Notes: a model not told the origin generated them from the letters alone. Positions 32,402-43,606 are shown, numbered from the stretch's first letter. The stretch is 64,000 nucleotides of DNA from Brevibacterium zhoupengii (GCF_021117425.1 NZ_CP088298.1:2418001-2482000), one strand, 5' to 3'. Numbers and translations: made by a program.

Positions 32402-34261
32402 TCACTCAGCCAGGGCCGCGGCGACCTTCTCCGCAAGGGCTTGGCCGATGCCCTTGACCTCGCACAGCTCTTCGATGCTGGCTTCGCGCATCTTCTTCAC
32501 CGAACCGAAGTGACGCAGCAGCGCGGTCCGTTTGGATTCGCCCAGTCCGGAGATGTCGTCGAGGACGGAACTCGTCATCGCCTTCGCTCGTTTCGAGCGG
32601 TGGTAGCTGATGGCGAACCGGTGCGCCTCGTCACGCAGACGCTGCATGAGGAACAGGCCTTCGGAGTTTCGGGGCAGGATGACGGGGAACGGATCGTCGG
32701 GGATCCAGACCTCTTCCAGACGCTTGGCCAGCCCCACCACTGAGATGTCGACGATGCCCAGGTCGTGGAGTGCTCGAGTCGCCGCCGCCACCTGTGGACC
32801 GGCGCCGTCGACGACGAGGAGACTGGGGCGGTACCCGAATCTCTCGTCGGGTTCATCGGAGCTCATCTGCTCGAGGTAGCGACTGAACCGACGTGAGACG
32901 ACGTCGTACATGGAGGCCGTGTCATCGGTGGCAGCCTCCCCGTGGATGGCGAAGTGACGGTAGTCGCGCTTCTTCACCAACCCGTCTTCGAACACGACGA
33001 GGGAGGCAACGACATTAGATCCCTGGGTGTGGGAGATGTCGATGCATTCGATGCGCAGAGGAGCCTCGGGCAGCGACAGGTATTCCTGGATCTCTTTGAG
33101 CGCCGTGCTCCGAGTGGTCAGGTCAGAAGAGCGTTTGAGCTTGTGCTGCAGCAGGGCCTCTTTCGCGTTCTTCGCGACGGTCTCAAGCACGGCCTTCTTC
33201 TCTCCGCGCTCCGGGACTCGGACGGTGACTCTGGAGCCGCGCTGTTCGCTCAGCCAGCTCTCCAGCGAATCGATATCGGCGGGGACGGTGTCGACGAGGA
33301 TCTCGCGAGGAATCGCGTCCGCGTCGAGACCCGTGTACGCCTGGCGGAGGTAGTCGGTGGTGAGTTCGGCGGGGCTGTGATCGTCGGAGCGTTCGATGAT
33401 CCAGCCGCGTTGACCGCGGATGCGGCCCTGCCGGACGTGGAAGACCTGCACCGAGGCTTCGAGCTCCTCTGTCACGAGCGCGAACACATCGCAGTCGGCA
33501 TTGACCGAGAGGACCACAGCCGATTTGTCGAGCACTTTCTGCAATGCGGTGATCTCGTCTCGCAGGCGTGCCGCCCGTTCGTAGTCGAGTTCCTCTGCCG
33601 CCGAGGCCATCTCCTTCTGCCGGTAGCTGATGAAACGGCCGGTGTTGCCGGACATGAAGTCGGAGATGCTGCGGGCCAGGTCCTTATGACCCTCCACACT
33701 GATCTGCCCCACGCAGGGAGCCGCACATTTGTCGATGTAGCCCAACAGGCAGGGTCGACCGCTGCGTTCGGCTCGCCTGTACACCCCGGCGGTGCAGGTG
33801 CGCATCGGAAAGGCACGCAGCAGCAGGTCAAGGGTGTCTTTGATCGCCCACACCTGGGCGAAGGGGCCGAAGTACTTGACGCCTTTGCGCCGCTTTCCGC
33901 GAGTGATGAAGGCCCGGGGAACCTCGTCATTCATCGTGATCGCCAAGTACGGATAGGACTTGTCGTCGCGGAACATGACGTTGAACCGCGGGTTGAATTC
34001 GTTGATCCACGTCCACTCGAGCTGCAGAGCCTCGACCTCGGTGTCGACGACGGTCCATTCCACAGAGGCTGCGGTGTGGACCATCGTCGAGGTGCGCGGG
34101 TGCAGTTGGGCAGGGTTCGAGAAGTACGAGTTCAACCGGTTCCGGAGGTTCTTCGCCTTCCCGACATAGATCACCCGCCGATCGGGGTCGCGGAACTTGT
34201 AGACCCCCGCCGAGGTCGGAATGCTGCCCGTGGCCGGACGGTAGGACGCTGGGTCAGCCAT
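32402..34261 (-). CDS. uvrC: UvrABC system protein C (excinuclease subunit)
   Basis: Makes both incisions in nucleotide excision repair. It is 619 residues long. The N-terminal GIY-YIG nuclease has [20 protein letters not shown] near residues 15-34; next are the UVR motif ([20 protein letters not shown] region) and the central cysteine cluster (AAPC). The C-terminal endonuclease domain shows [20 protein letters not shown] and [14 protein letters not shown]. The HhH tail is [16 protein letters not shown] and [12 protein letters not shown]. The ATG lies inside the end of uvrA, an 8-base overlap (ATGGCTGA), so its translation depends on uvrA. Confidence 0.96.
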   Translation of the reverse strand: MADPASYRPATGSIPTSAGVYKFRDPDRRVIYVGKAKNLRNRLNSYFSNPAQLHPRTSTMVHTAASVEWTVVDTEVEALQLEWTWINEFNPRFNVMFRDDKSYPYLAITMNDEVPRAFITRGKRRKGVKYFGPFAQVWAIKDTLDLLLRAFPMRTCTAGVYRRAERSGRPCLLGYIDKCAAPCVGQISVEGHKDLARSISDFMSGNTGRFISYRQKEMASAAEELDYERAARLRDEITALQKVLDKSAVVLSVNADCDVFALVTEELEASVQVFHVRQGRIRGQRGWIIERSDDHSPAELTTDYLRQAYTGLDADAIPREILVDTVPADIDSLESWLSEQRGSRVTVRVPERGEKKAVLETVAKNAKEALLQHKLKRSSDLTTRSTALKEIQEYLSLPEAPLRIECIDISHTQGSNVVASLVVFEDGLVKKRDYRHFAIHGEAATDDTASMYDVVSRRFSRYLEQMSSDEPDERFGYRPSLLVVDGAGPQVAAATRALHDLGIVDISVVGLAKRLEEVWIPDDPFPVILPRNSEGLFLMQRLRDEAHRFAISYHRSKRAKAMTSSVLDDISGLGESKRTALLRHFGSVKKMREASIEELCEVKGIGQALAEKVAAALAE

Positions 34262-37124
34262 CGAGCATCGCTTTGAGGAACCGTCCCGTGTGGCTCTTCT
34301 TGTTGCCGGCCACCTCTTCCGGTGTGCCCTGGGCGATGATCTTTCCACCGCCTCGTCCACCTTCGGGACCCAGGTCGATGACGTGGTCGGCATTGCCGAT
34401 GACATCGAGGTTGTGTTCGATGACGATGACGGTGTTGCCCTTATCGACAAGGCCCTGCAGCACGTGCAGGAGCTTCGAGATGTCTTCGAAGTGCAGACCC
34501 GTGGTCGGTTCGTCGAGAACGTAGGCGGTGCGTCCGCGGGAGCGCTTCTGGAGTTCGGCCGCCAGCTTCACACGCTGCGCTTCGCCACCGGAGAGCGTGG
34601 TCGCAGGCTGTCCCAGACGAACATAGCCAAGGCCGACCTCGACCAGCGTGTTGAGGTGACGGGAGATCGCGGGGATCGCGGCGAAGAATTCAGCACCCTG
34701 CTCGATGGGCATCTCCAGCACCTCGGCGATGGATTTGCCTTTGAAGGTGACTTCAAGCGTTTCCCGGTTGTAGCGGGCTCCCCCGCAGACCTCGCAGGTG
34801 ACGTAGACGTCGGGCAGGAAGTTCATCTCGATCTTGATCGTCCCGTCGCCGCTGCAGTTCTCGCAACGCCCGCCCTTGACGTTGAAGGAGAACCGGCCCG
34901 GCTGATAACCGCGGATCTTGGCCGATTCGGTCTCGGCGAATAGGCGCCGGATGCGGTCGAAGACGCCCGTGTAGGTCGCCGGGTTCGACCGTGGGGTCCG
35001 ACCGATCGGCGACTGGTCGACGTGGACGACCTTGTCGAGGTTGTCCAGTCCTGTGACCCGCTTGTGCCGACCCGGCACCCGTGAGGCACCGTTGAGGACG
35101 TTGGCCATCTGGGTATAGAGGATCTCGTTGACCAACGTCGACTTTCCGGAGCCGGAAACACCCGTGACGGCGGTGAGCACCCCGAGGGGGAACGAGACGG
35201 AGACATCGCGAAGGTTGTTCTCGACGGCCTTCTCGACCGTGACGACACGATCCTTGTCCACCGGCCGGCGGGTCGTGGGAACCTGGATCGACCTGCGCCC
35301 GGCGAGGTAGTCGCCGGTGATGGACCGGTCTGCGTCCTTGAGCCCGGGAACAGGGCCCGAGTAGATGACCTCTCCCCCGTGCTCGCCCGCCCCAGGACCG
35401 ATGTCGACGATCCAGTCCGCCGAGGCGATGGTGTCCTCATCATGTTCGACGACGATGAGGGTGTTGCCGAGTTCCTTGAGCTTGTTCAGAGTCTCGATGA
35501 GACGCCTGTTGTCGCGCTGGTGGAGACCGATCGAAGGTTCGTCGAGGACGTAGAGGACCCCGACGAGGCCAGAACCGATCTGCGTGGCCAAACGGATGCG
35601 CTGGGCCTCACCGCCGGACAGGGAGCCGGCGGGGCGATCGAGGCTGAGATAGTCGAGTCCGACGTCGAGGAGGAATCCGAGTCGGGCGTTGATCTCCTTC
35701 ATCACCTGAGCTGCGACTGCCGCGTCTCGGGAGTCCAGCTCCAGCTGTGAGAGGAACTCCGCTGATTCGTCGAGAGCGAGCTCCGAGACCTCGGCGATCG
35801 ACTTTCCGCCGACCTTGACTGCCAGGATCTCCGGTTTGAGGCGGGCTCCGTTGCAGCTGGCACAGGGGATCTCACGCATATAGGACTCGTAGCGTTCCCG
35901 CGACCAGTCGGATTCGGTTTCCTCGTGTTTGCGCTGGATGTACTGGTAAACGCCTTCGAATCCGGTCGAGTATGTACGTTCACGGCCGAAGCGGTTCTTG
36001 TATTTGACGTGGACCTTGTAGTCCTTGCCGGTGAGGATCGCTGACTTGTCCGCCTTCGACAGGTCCTTCCACGCGGTCTTCATATCGAAGCCGAGTTCGT
36101 CTCCGAGGCCTTTGAGGAGTCGGTTGAAGTACTTCGTGACCTGTTTGCCGCCGGCCCACGGGGCGATCGCTCCCTGGCCGAGGCTGAGGTCCTCATCGGG
36201 GACGACGAGGGTCTCATCGACCTGCAGTCGAGTGCCGATGCCGTCACAGGTGGGGCAGGCGCCGAAGGGTGAGTTGAATGAAAAGGTCCGCGGCTCGATC
36301 TCGTCGATCGCCAAAGCGTGCTCGTTCGGGCACGACATGTGCTCAGAGAACGTCCGAGTGATGCCTTCGTCGACCATGTCGACATCCATGCGACCGTCGG
36401 CAAGGCCGAGTGCCGTCTCAACAGAGTCGGTCAGGCGAGGGCGCAGTCCCGACTTCGCCACCAGACGGTCGACGACGACGGAGATCGTGTGCTTGTACTG
36501 CTTCTCCAGCGTGGGCGGTTCGCTGAGGCTGATCTGCTCACCATCGACGATGGCGCGGGCGAATCCCTTGGCCTGCAGCTCGGTGAAGAGGTCGACGAAC
36601 TCGCCCTTCCGGGACCTGACGATGGGAGCCAGAACGAGGAACTTCGTCCTCTCTTCGAGTTCGAGCAGCTGATCAACGATCTGCTGCGGGGTCTGCTTGG
36701 TGATGATCTCACCGCACACGGGGCAATGCGGCACACCGATCCGAGCCCACAGGAGGCGCAGGAAGTCATAAACCTCGGTGATGGTGCCGACGGTGGACCG
36801 GGGGTTGCGGGACGTCGACTTCTGATCGATCGACACCGCCGGTGACAGGCCCTCGATGAAATCGACGTCGGGCTTGTCCATCTGTCCTAAGAACATGCGG
36901 GCATAGGAAGACAGGGACTCGACGTAACGGCGCTGCCCCTCGGCGAAGATCGTGTCGAAGGCCAAGGAGGACTTCCCTGATCCCGAAAGACCTGTGAAGA
37001 CGACCATGGAGTCGCGGGGCAGCGCGATCTCCACGTTCTTGAGGTTGTGGGCGCGTGCGCCCTTGACCCACAGAGTGTCGAGATGCGACACACCTGCAGA
37101 CTGCTCACCGCTGTTAGTTTTCAT
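34254..37124 (-). CDS. uvrA: UvrABC system protein A (damage-sensing ATPase)
   Basis: Finds bulky DNA lesions and loads UvrB. It is 956 residues long with two ABC ATPase modules. Module 1 has [20 protein letters not shown] near residue 45 and [14 protein letters not shown]; module 2 has [17 protein letters not shown] near 650 and [15 protein letters not shown]. Zinc-site cysteines are in [42 protein letters not shown] and [11 protein letters not shown] take ATG 37124; the frame also opens at GTG 37127 directly before. It begins 16 bases after the helicase gene's stop. Confidence 0.96.
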   Translation of the reverse strand: MKTNSGEQSAGVSHLDTLWVKGARAHNLKNVEIALPRDSMVVFTGLSGSGKSSLAFDTIFAEGQRRYVESLSSYARMFLGQMDKPDVDFIEGLSPAVSIDQKSTSRNPRSTVGTITEVYDFLRLLWARIGVPHCPVCGEIITKQTPQQIVDQLLELEERTKFLVLAPIVRSRKGEFVDLFTELQAKGFARAIVDGEQISLSEPPTLEKQYKHTISVVVDRLVAKSGLRPRLTDSVETALGLADGRMDVDMVDEGITRTFSEHMSCPNEHALAIDEIEPRTFSFNSPFGACPTCDGIGTRLQVDETLVVPDEDLSLGQGAIAPWAGGKQVTKYFNRLLKGLGDELGFDMKTAWKDLSKADKSAILTGKDYKVHVKYKNRFGRERTYSTGFEGVYQYIQRKHEETESDWSRERYESYMREIPCASCNGARLKPEILAVKVGGKSIAEVSELALDESAEFLSQLELDSRDAAVAAQVMKEINARLGFLLDVGLDYLSLDRPAGSLSGGEAQRIRLATQIGSGLVGVLYVLDEPSIGLHQRDNRRLIETLNKLKELGNTLIVVEHDEDTIASADWIVDIGPGAGEHGGEVIYSGPVPGLKDADRSITGDYLAGRRSIQVPTTRRPVDKDRVVTVEKAVENNLRDVSVSFPLGVLTAVTGVSGSGKSTLVNEILYTQMANVLNGASRVPGRHKRVTGLDNLDKVVHVDQSPIGRTPRSNPATYTGVFDRIRRLFAETESAKIRGYQPGRFSFNVKGGRCENCSGDGTIKIEMNFLPDVYVTCEVCGGARYNRETLEVTFKGKSIAEVLEMPIEQGAEFFAAIPAISRHLNTLVEVGLGYVRLGQPATTLSGGEAQRVKLAAELQKRSRGRTAYVLDEPTTGLHFEDISKLLHVLQGLVDKGNTVIVIEHNLDVIGNADHVIDLGPEGGRGGGKIIAQGTPEEVAGNKKSHTGRFLKAMLDG

Positions 37125-37139
37125 CACCTGTCCACTGTA

Positions 37140-39665
37140 TTACTCGGCACTGACATTGCTTGAATGGGGACGGGCGCTGATCTCTCCGACCGCAAGGATT
37201 CGGAGCACGATGTCTCCGGCTTCATCACTCGCGGGCACATCCACCTCGGCGTCGATGGCCCAGTCCCTGTTGTCATCGGGATCGGCCAAGGTCTGTCGGA
37301 CGGTCCACGTCTGTGAACCAGCTTCGATCGAGATATATTCCTTGCCCCGGGCCTTGCCATCGGTGAGGAGGTCGCCATATTCCTCGTAGAAGTCTTCGAT
37401 CGCGTCTTCCCAGGCTGTGGCGTCGAAGCCGTCCTCGGCATCGAGGCGGCCCAGCTCTGCATAGTCGGCTCGCTCGGCCAGCAGCACGCGGTGGAACAGT
37501 GCATTGCGGACCTCGGCGGTGAAGACTCTCACATTGTCGGAGAACTTGCGATCAAGGTCCGGCAGCTCTTCGTCGGCGAAATCCGTCGGCGACAGACCCT
37601 GCAGGGTCCGCCATTCATCGAGCAGGGACGAGTCGGTTCGTGCAATCGTCTCCCCCAGCCATTCGATGATTGTCGAGAGCTCCTCGGTCCTGTCATCGGC
37701 GGGTACATTGTGAGTCAGTGCGCGGAAGACATCGGTGAGGTAGCGCAGGAGGCTGCCTTCGACGCGGGTGAGACTGTAGTAGCCGACGAACTGGGTGAAG
37801 CCCATCGCCTGCTCAAGCATGTCACGCACGATCGACTTCGGTTCGAAATTTCCGGCGCGCAGCCACGGGTGGGCCTCGATGAAGTGTTCGAACGCGGGCT
37901 CGAGGATCTCAGCCAGAGGCTTCGGCCCTTCGATCTCGTCGAGGATCGCCATGCGTTCCGGGTATTCGAGTCCGTCGGCCTTGAGCTCGGCCAAGGTGTC
38001 CTTCTTGATCCGGTCGAGTTGGCCTTTGAGGACTGGGAACGGCACCGGGGTGGTCGATTCGACGAGCGAGACCACGTCGAGGGCGTAGGTCTCCGTTTCC
38101 GGATCGAGCATCTCGAGCGCGGCGAGGACGAAGGGTGCCAGGGGCTGATTGAGCGCGAACTGCGGTCCCAGATCCGTGGTCGGGAGCAGTTCGCCGTCCC
38201 TGACTTCGATGAGTCCGGCATCGATGAGAGAGCGCCCGATCCTCAGGGCTGTGAGTTTGAGGTCGAGGTGACGTTCCCGACTTTCGTGGGTCTTGTCGAT
38301 GAAGCGGCTGATCGTGGACACGTCCGAGCCCGGGCGGGCGACGAGGTTGAGGATCGTCGAATGGTCGATCTTCATGCGTGAGCGCAGGGATTCCGCCTGG
38401 GACTCGATGAGCTTCGTGAAGGTCTCCTCCGACCACCCGACGAACCCGGCCGGTGCTGACTTCTTCTTGATCTTCTTCTTTTTCTTGTCAGTGTTGACCG
38501 CTTTGGCTTCTGCCCGCATGTTCTCGATGACATGTTCCGGTGCCTGTGCGATGACGTAGCCGCGGGTGTCGAACCCGGCGCGTCCGGCACGGCCTGCCAG
38601 CTGCTGGAATTCGCGGACGCTGAGCTTGCGCATCTTCCGGCCGTCGAACTTCGTCAGCCCCGTCAGCAGCACGGAGCGGATGGGAACGTTGATGCCGACG
38701 CCGAGCGTATCGGTGCCGGAGATGACCAACAGCAGCCCCTTGAGCGCGAGCTGTTCGACCAGTCTGCGGTATTTGGGCAGCATGCCGGCATGGTGGACGC
38801 CGACCCCGTGCAGGAGGAGTTTGCGCAGGTTCTGCCCGAAGCCCTTCGCGAAGGTGAATCCCTTGATGGCTGCCGCAATCGCGGCCTTCTGCTCCTTCGA
38901 TGCGAGATCGACAGAGAGCAGGCCGGTGGCGAGGTCGATGGCCCCAGCCTGAGAGTAGGACACAACGTAGACGGGGGCCTTGTCGTTGCGCACGAGTGAG
39001 CGCAGGGTGTCGGAGAGGGTCTCTGTGGAGTATTCGTACTCAAGAGGGACCGGTCGAGTCGCCGAGGTGACGACGGAGCTGTCGCGTCCGGTGGTGTCTT
39101 CCATCGTGCGACAGATTTCACTCGTATCGCCCAATGTGGCCGACATGAGCACGAACTGCGCTTGGGGCATCTCGAGAAGGGGCACCTGCCATGCCCATCC
39201 GCGTGAGGGATCGGCGACATAATGGAACTCATCCATGATGACCATGCCTGCGTCGACCATTCCGCCTTCGCGCAGAGCCTGGTTGGCCAGGATCTCAGCC
39301 GTCGCGCAGATGACGGGGGCATCCCCGTTGACCGTGGAGTCGCCGGTGATCATCCCGACGTTTTCGGCACCGAAGGCGTCGATGAGGGAGAAGAACTTCT
39401 CACTCACCAGAGCCTTGAGCGGGGCCGTGTAGTAGGCCCGGATCCCACGGGTGAATGATTGGTAGAGAGCGAACAGAGCCACGAGGGACTTGCCCGAACC
39501 TGTGGGGGTGGCCACGATCGTGTTGTCCCCGGCCAGAATATTGAGGATGGCTTCATCCTGAGCGGGGTACGGTTCGATTCCCAGCTCCTGGCAGTAACTG
39601 CCGAAGGCCTCGTACACTGCGTCTTCATCAGCGAATTCCGCTGGGATCTCCTGCAATCGCACCAC
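37140..39665 (-). CDS. DEAD/DEAH-box RNA helicase with DUF3516 C-terminal domain
   Basis: An 841-residue SF2 helicase of the Ski2-like type common in actinobacteria. Motif I is ATPTGSGKSLVALFALY near residue 53, motif Ia YTAPLKALVSEKF, motif II MDEFHY, motif III MSATLGD and motif VI QLAGRAGRAGFDTRGY. A Lys-rich patch (DKKKKKIKKKSAPAG) follows near residue 400. The C-terminal half (about 450-841) is the DUF3516 region without a known activity. An RNA-processing or decay role is inferred from the fold. Adjacent GTG codons (39665, 39662) serve as start. It converges on uvrA by 16 bases; the cotranscription may be incidental. Confidence 0.88.
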   Translation of the reverse strand: MVRLQEIPAEFADEDAVYEAFGSYCQELGIEPYPAQDEAILNILAGDNTIVATPTGSGKSLVALFALYQSFTRGIRAYYTAPLKALVSEKFFSLIDAFGAENVGMITGDSTVNGDAPVICATAEILANQALREGGMVDAGMVIMDEFHYVADPSRGWAWQVPLLEMPQAQFVLMSATLGDTSEICRTMEDTTGRDSSVVTSATRPVPLEYEYSTETLSDTLRSLVRNDKAPVYVVSYSQAGAIDLATGLLSVDLASKEQKAAIAAAIKGFTFAKGFGQNLRKLLLHGVGVHHAGMLPKYRRLVEQLALKGLLLVISGTDTLGVGINVPIRSVLLTGLTKFDGRKMRKLSVREFQQLAGRAGRAGFDTRGYVIAQAPEHVIENMRAEAKAVNTDKKKKKIKKKSAPAGFVGWSEETFTKLIESQAESLRSRMKIDHSTILNLVARPGSDVSTISRFIDKTHESRERHLDLKLTALRIGRSLIDAGLIEVRDGELLPTTDLGPQFALNQPLAPFVLAALEMLDPETETYALDVVSLVESTTPVPFPVLKGQLDRIKKDTLAELKADGLEYPERMAILDEIEGPKPLAEILEPAFEHFIEAHPWLRAGNFEPKSIVRDMLEQAMGFTQFVGYYSLTRVEGSLLRYLTDVFRALTHNVPADDRTEELSTIIEWLGETIARTDSSLLDEWRTLQGLSPTDFADEELPDLDRKFSDNVRVFTAEVRNALFHRVLLAERADYAELGRLDAEDGFDATAWEDAIEDFYEEYGDLLTDGKARGKEYISIEAGSQTWTVRQTLADPDDNRDWAIDAEVDVPASDEAGDIVLRILAVGEISARPHSSNVSAE

Positions 39666-39731
39666 AACTATGCACAGACCTTTCCGTTTAGACTGATGTC
39701 CATCCTATTGATCGAACCTCAGGAGTTTCAG

Positions 39732-40022
39732 ATGCCGGTTTTCGCTGTCAACTATGTCTATGGGCCAGATACTGACACCCGGATGGAGTCGCGGCCCGCC
39801 CATCGTGCGTGGCAGTCCGAACTGTACGACGCCGGCACCGTTCTGGCTTCAGGCCCACTGGACAATGATCCGGCACCCGGTGGTCTGCTGCTGATGCAGG
39901 CTGCCACCCGTGAAGACCTCGAGGCTCATCTGGCCGATGACCCCTATGCCTCCGTCGGCGTAATCGACGAGACGATCATTCGGGAGTGGACACCGGTCTT
40001 CGGCCCATTCTCCCAAGCCTGA
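39732..40022 (+). CDS. YCII-related domain protein
   Basis: A 96-residue dimeric ferredoxin-like protein: MPVFAVNYVYGPDTDTR, then RPAHRAWQSELYDAGTVLAS with the conserved His, and DDPYASVGVIDETIIREWTP. The family contains putative dehydrochlorinases and proteins without known reactions. The role here cannot be assigned. CAGGAG lies 9 bases before ATG 39732. It is a single gene between the divergent helicase and the convergent terC. Confidence 0.88.
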   Translation: MPVFAVNYVYGPDTDTRMESRPAHRAWQSELYDAGTVLASGPLDNDPAPGGLLLMQAATREDLEAHLADDPYASVGVIDETIIREWTPVFGPFSQA

Positions 40023-40074
40023 GACTGTCGCAGCCTGACGCTGCCGCAACCTGGCCACCGGGCCTTGTTGCCCA

Positions 40075-40114
40075 TGTGCGCGGGTGCCTTCCTGAGGGAA
40101 AGCACCCGCGCACA
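40075..40114. terminator. Bidirectional terminator between YCII gene and terC
   Basis: Arms TGTGCGCGGGTGC (40075-40087) and GCACCCGCGCACA (40102-40114) pair perfectly over 13 bp around a 14-base loop with an inner TTCC/GGAA pair. It lies between the stops of the convergent YCII gene (plus) and terC (minus). Confidence 0.8.
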
Positions 40115-40144
40115 GTCGCATCTGCTGCGAGAAGGGACAGTCGC

Positions 40145-41206
40145 TCAGTCCTGCGAATCCCCTGAGTTCTCGGTATTCGTGCTGCGAATGGGGATGCCGT
40201 CCTTCTTCATCTTCGCCAAGGAAGCGAGCGTCGCCACAGCCATGGCCACGACGATGAAGCTCAATGACAGCCACGTCGGCACCTCGGGGATATTGGTGCC
40301 CCAAGACAGGAACTCCCAGTCCGACTCGTGCAGAGCGTGGATGAAGAGCTTGACGCCGATGAAGGCAAGGATCGCCGCAATTCCGTAGTGGAGGTAGACG
40401 AGCTTGTCGACGAGGCCTCCGAGGAGGAAATAGAGCTGACGCAGACCCATCAGAGCGAAGACGTTGGCCGTGAAGACCAGGAACGTATTCTGTGTGACAC
40501 CGAAGATCGCCGGAATCGAGTCTAGGGCGAACATGACGTCTGTGGACCCGATCGCAATGAAGACGATGAACATGGGAGTCCAGTACTTCTTGCCTTCGAT
40601 CGTCACACGCAGGCTGTTGCCGTGGTATTCGTCGACGACGTTGATCCGTTTGCGCAGGAGGCGGATGAGCCCGTTCTCGCCGTCGCCTTCGTCCTCGTCG
40701 CTGAATGCCTGCCTGTAGGCGACGATGAGGAGGAAGATGCCGAAGATGAAGAAGACCTCGACGAATGCGGTGATGATCGCGGAACCGGCCAAGATGAAGA
40801 TGCCGCGGAAGATGATGGCGATGATGATGCCCACCATGAGGACTTCCTGCTGATACTTCCGCGGAACCGAGAAGCTGCCCATGATGATGATGAACACGAA
40901 CAGGTTGTCGATACTCAGGGAGTATTCGAGCAGCCAACCGGTGAGGAACTCGCTGCCGTGCGTTGCGTCTCCGATGGCGAAGAGAGCGCCGGCGAAGATG
41001 ATGGCGAGGCCCACATAGAAGGCGACCCAGATGCCGGCTTCCTTCATCGACGGAGTGTGGGGGCGCTTGATGACGAGAAGGAGGTCGAAGACGAGGATGG
41101 CGACGACGACAATGCCCGATGTGATCATGAACCACGGGGGAATGGCGGATTCACTCCCAGCTGCGGCTTGACCGCCTGCTGCGAGCGTGGAGGACAGGAT
41201 ATCCAT
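40145..41206 (-). CDS. TerC family membrane protein, probable Mn2+ exporter
   Basis: A 353-residue membrane protein with about nine helices. Family motifs are WLLEYSLSIDNLFVFIIIMG near residues 88-107, TDVMFALDSIPAIFGVTQNT near 218-237, and FALMGLRQLYFLLGGLVDKL near 246-265. The Asp residues of SIDN and FALDSIP are the proposed metal-binding pairs. The tail is polar (RSTNTENSGDSQD). TerC/Alx proteins are linked to tellurite resistance and, in several bacteria, to Mn2+ export and metalation of exported proteins. The upstream riboswitch at 41240-41360 points to manganese. SD GAAAGGC precedes the ATG. Confidence 0.9.
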   Translation of the reverse strand: MDILSSTLAAGGQAAAGSESAIPPWFMITSGIVVVAILVFDLLLVIKRPHTPSMKEAGIWVAFYVGLAIIFAGALFAIGDATHGSEFLTGWLLEYSLSIDNLFVFIIIMGSFSVPRKYQQEVLMVGIIIAIIFRGIFILAGSAIITAFVEVFFIFGIFLLIVAYRQAFSDEDEGDGENGLIRLLRKRINVVDEYHGNSLRVTIEGKKYWTPMFIVFIAIGSTDVMFALDSIPAIFGVTQNTFLVFTANVFALMGLRQLYFLLGGLVDKLVYLHYGIAAILAFIGVKLFIHALHESDWEFLSWGTNIPEVPTWLSLSFIVVAMAVATLASLAKMKKDGIPIRSTNTENSGDSQD

Positions 41207-41239
41207 GGATGCCTTTCAAAGGTGTCGGTGATGTACCCG

Positions 41240-41360
41240 TGCCGAAAGTCTCTCCCACGCTAAGTCCACTGCATCAGTGGCGGCGTGCGCTCCGCGCCCG
41301 GACCCTCTGTGGGATCGTGATGACGAGCACGGATGGACGGGATACTCCCTTTCGCCAGCC
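41240..41360 (-). promoter_or_regulatory. yybP-ykoY-type manganese riboswitch before terC
   Basis: Read on the minus strand, the leader has GAAAGGGAGTA near its 5' end (41353-41343), CTCGTCATCACG in the middle (41326-41315), and GGGAGAGACTTTCGG near the 3' end (41255-41241). These match the conserved loops of the yybP-ykoY Mn2+ riboswitch. The closing helix GAAAG/CTTTC (41353-41349 with 41248-41244) is intact, and a GC-rich arm (CCGGGCGCGGAGCGC) fills the variable region. TerC genes are classic targets of this class. The fine fold was not computed. Confidence 0.72.
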
Positions 41361-41365
41361 TCACC

Positions 41366-41371
41366 AGTATA
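41366..41371 (-). promoter_or_regulatory. terC promoter -10 box
   Basis: TATACT on the minus strand lies about 13 bases before the first conserved riboswitch base, so the transcript would begin right at the aptamer. The -35 region falls near the end of uvrB (stop at 41409) and shows no strong match. Confidence 0.55.
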
Positions 41372-41408
41372 GTCGGGTGGTTGCTCTTGCACTTGCACGC
41401 GGGTCGAA

Positions 41409-43541
41409 TCAGGCGTGCCCGGCCTGCTTCATCTGCCGCAGCTCCTGCTTGAGGTCCGAGAGTTCGTCTCTCAGCCGGGCGGCGAGTTCGAACTGCAGCT
41501 CTGCTGCGGCCGTGTGCATCTGTGAGGTCAGGGACTCGATGAGTTCGGTCAGGTCGGCAGCAGGTGGGCGCAGCGATCCCGACTTTCCTGCGGCCTGACG
41601 CTGTTCATCGGTCAGCGTCGAGTTATATCCGCGTTTGCCCTTGCCGTAGTCGAATTCGGTGAGGAGCTCACGAGTGTCTGCGTCCTCGCGCTGCAGACGT
41701 TCGGTGATGTCCGCGATCTTCTTGACCAGCGGCATGGGGTCGATCCCGTGTTCCTTGTTGTGAGCAACCTGGATCTCGCGTCGGCGATCGGTCTCGTCGA
41801 TGGCTTCCTTCATCGACCGGGTGATGGTGTCGGCGTACATGTGCACCTGACCGTTGATGTTTCGGGCTGCGCGGCCAATCGTCTGGATCAGTGAGGTGGC
41901 CGAACGCAGGAAGCCTTCCTTGTCGGCGTCGAGGATGGCCACGAGGGAGACCTCGGGCAGGTCGAGTCCCTCACGCAGAAGGTTGATGCCCACGAGTACG
42001 TCGAACTCTCCGGCACGCAGCTCTGTCAGGAGTTCGACTCGGCGCAGAGTGTCGACGTCGGAGTGGAGGTACTGAACGCGCACATCGTGTTCGAGGAGAT
42101 AGTCTGTGAGGTCCTCGGCCATCTTCTTCGTCAGTGTGGTCACCAGGACTCTCTCCTGGGCGTCGACGCGGGTTCTGATCTCGTCGAGCAGATCGTCGAT
42201 CTGTCCCTTCGTCGGTTTGACGACGATCTCCGGATCGACCAGGCCGGTGGGTCGGATGATCTGCTGGACATAGCCGTTCGCGTTGCCCAGTTCGAAGTTA
42301 CCCGGGGTCGCGGACAGGTACACGGCCTGCCCGATGCGTTCACGGAACTCGTCGAATTTCAGCGGACGGTTGTCCATCGCGCTGGGCAGGCGGAAACCAT
42401 GCTCGACCAATGTGCGTTTGCGCGACATGTCGCCCTCGTACATGCCGCCGATCTGGGGCACCGTCACATGGGACTCATCGACGACGAGCAAGAAGTCTTC
42501 GGGGAAGTAGTCGAGCAGGCAGTTCGGTGCCGATCCGGCGGGGCGTCCGTCGATGTGGCGGGAGTAGTTCTCGATGCCGGAGGTGAAGCCCATGGACTCC
42601 ATCATCTCGAGGTCGTAGGTGGTGCGCATCTTCAGACGTTGTGCCTCGAGGAGTTTGTTCTGGGATTCGAATTCGCTCAGCCGCTTCTGCAGCTCATCCT
42701 CGATCTCGCTGACAGCCCGACCCATCCGATTCTCACTGGCGACATAGTGTGAGGCGGGGAAGACGTGGATGGTCTCTTCCTCACGCACGATCTCACCGGT
42801 CAGCGGGTGCAGCGTCTGCAGGGATTCGATCTCATCGCCGAAGAACTCGATGCGCAGGGCCAGTTCTTCATACTGCGGGATGATCTCGACCGTGTCGCCT
42901 CTGACCCGAAAGGTGCCGCGAGTGAACGCCATGTCGTTGCGGGCGTACTGCATCGACACGAAGCGTTTGAGCAGTTCGTCACGGTCACACTGTTCGCCTC
43001 TCTGCAGCGTCACCATCCGGTCGACGTACTCTTCCGGCGTGCCCAGACCATAGATGCAGGACACTGTCGAGACCACGACGACGTCACGGCGAGTCAGCAG
43101 GGAGTTCGTCGCGGAGTGACGCAGCCGCTCCACCTCGTCGTTGACCGAGGAGTCCTTCTCGATGAAGGTGTCGGTCTGCGGAACGTAGGCCTCTGGCTGA
43201 TAGTAGTCGTAATAGGAGACGAAGTACTCGACGGCATTGTTGGGCAGGAGCTGTCGGAACTCGTTGGCCAGCTGCGCGGCCAGTGTCTTGTTCGGTGCCA
43301 TGATCAGGGTCGGGCGCTGCACCTGTTCGATCAGCCAGGCCGTGGTCGCGGACTTGCCTGTACCGGTGGCACCCAGCAGGACGATGTCCCGCTCCCCCTG
43401 ATCGAGGCGTTCGGAGATCTCGGCGATCGCCGTGGGCTGATCACCGGATGGGGAGTATTCGGATACGACTTCGAACGGGGCGACGGTGCGCGTGACATCT
43501 GGCCGGTGACCGATGGCTGGCAGGGGACGTTCTGAGCTCAT
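41409..43541 (-). CDS. uvrB: UvrABC system protein B (excinuclease subunit)
   Basis: DNA-verification helicase of nucleotide excision repair. It is 710 residues long. Motif I is [20 protein letters not shown] near residue 56. The beta-hairpin region is [20 protein letters not shown]. Helicase motifs [20 protein letters not shown] and [19 protein letters not shown] follow. The C-terminal UVR motif ([20 protein letters not shown]) is present for UvrC contact. It begins at ATG 43541; no operon partner is close upstream. Confidence 0.96.
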   Translation of the reverse strand: MSSERPLPAIGHRPDVTRTVAPFEVVSEYSPSGDQPTAIAEISERLDQGERDIVLLGATGTGKSATTAWLIEQVQRPTLIMAPNKTLAAQLANEFRQLLPNNAVEYFVSYYDYYQPEAYVPQTDTFIEKDSSVNDEVERLRHSATNSLLTRRDVVVVSTVSCIYGLGTPEEYVDRMVTLQRGEQCDRDELLKRFVSMQYARNDMAFTRGTFRVRGDTVEIIPQYEELALRIEFFGDEIESLQTLHPLTGEIVREEETIHVFPASHYVASENRMGRAVSEIEDELQKRLSEFESQNKLLEAQRLKMRTTYDLEMMESMGFTSGIENYSRHIDGRPAGSAPNCLLDYFPEDFLLVVDESHVTVPQIGGMYEGDMSRKRTLVEHGFRLPSAMDNRPLKFDEFRERIGQAVYLSATPGNFELGNANGYVQQIIRPTGLVDPEIVVKPTKGQIDDLLDEIRTRVDAQERVLVTTLTKKMAEDLTDYLLEHDVRVQYLHSDVDTLRRVELLTELRAGEFDVLVGINLLREGLDLPEVSLVAILDADKEGFLRSATSLIQTIGRAARNINGQVHMYADTITRSMKEAIDETDRRREIQVAHNKEHGIDPMPLVKKIADITERLQREDADTRELLTEFDYGKGKRGYNSTLTDEQRQAAGKSGSLRPPAADLTELIESLTSQMHTAAAELQFELAARLRDELSDLKQELRQMKQAGHA

Positions 43542-43606
43542 GGTCCAACACTAGCCCCCGCCCATGACACAGTGAACTGTTGGGACGAGACTCCCGTACG
43601 GAGTGT

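Noticed and set aside
32942..34276. 444-codon plus-strand open frame across uvrC
   Set aside because: Antisense shadow of uvrC in high-GC DNA; no conserved motif.
43575..43606. Short ACTCC/GGAGT inverted repeat between uvrB and coaE
   Set aside because: Five-base arms are too short to call a terminator.
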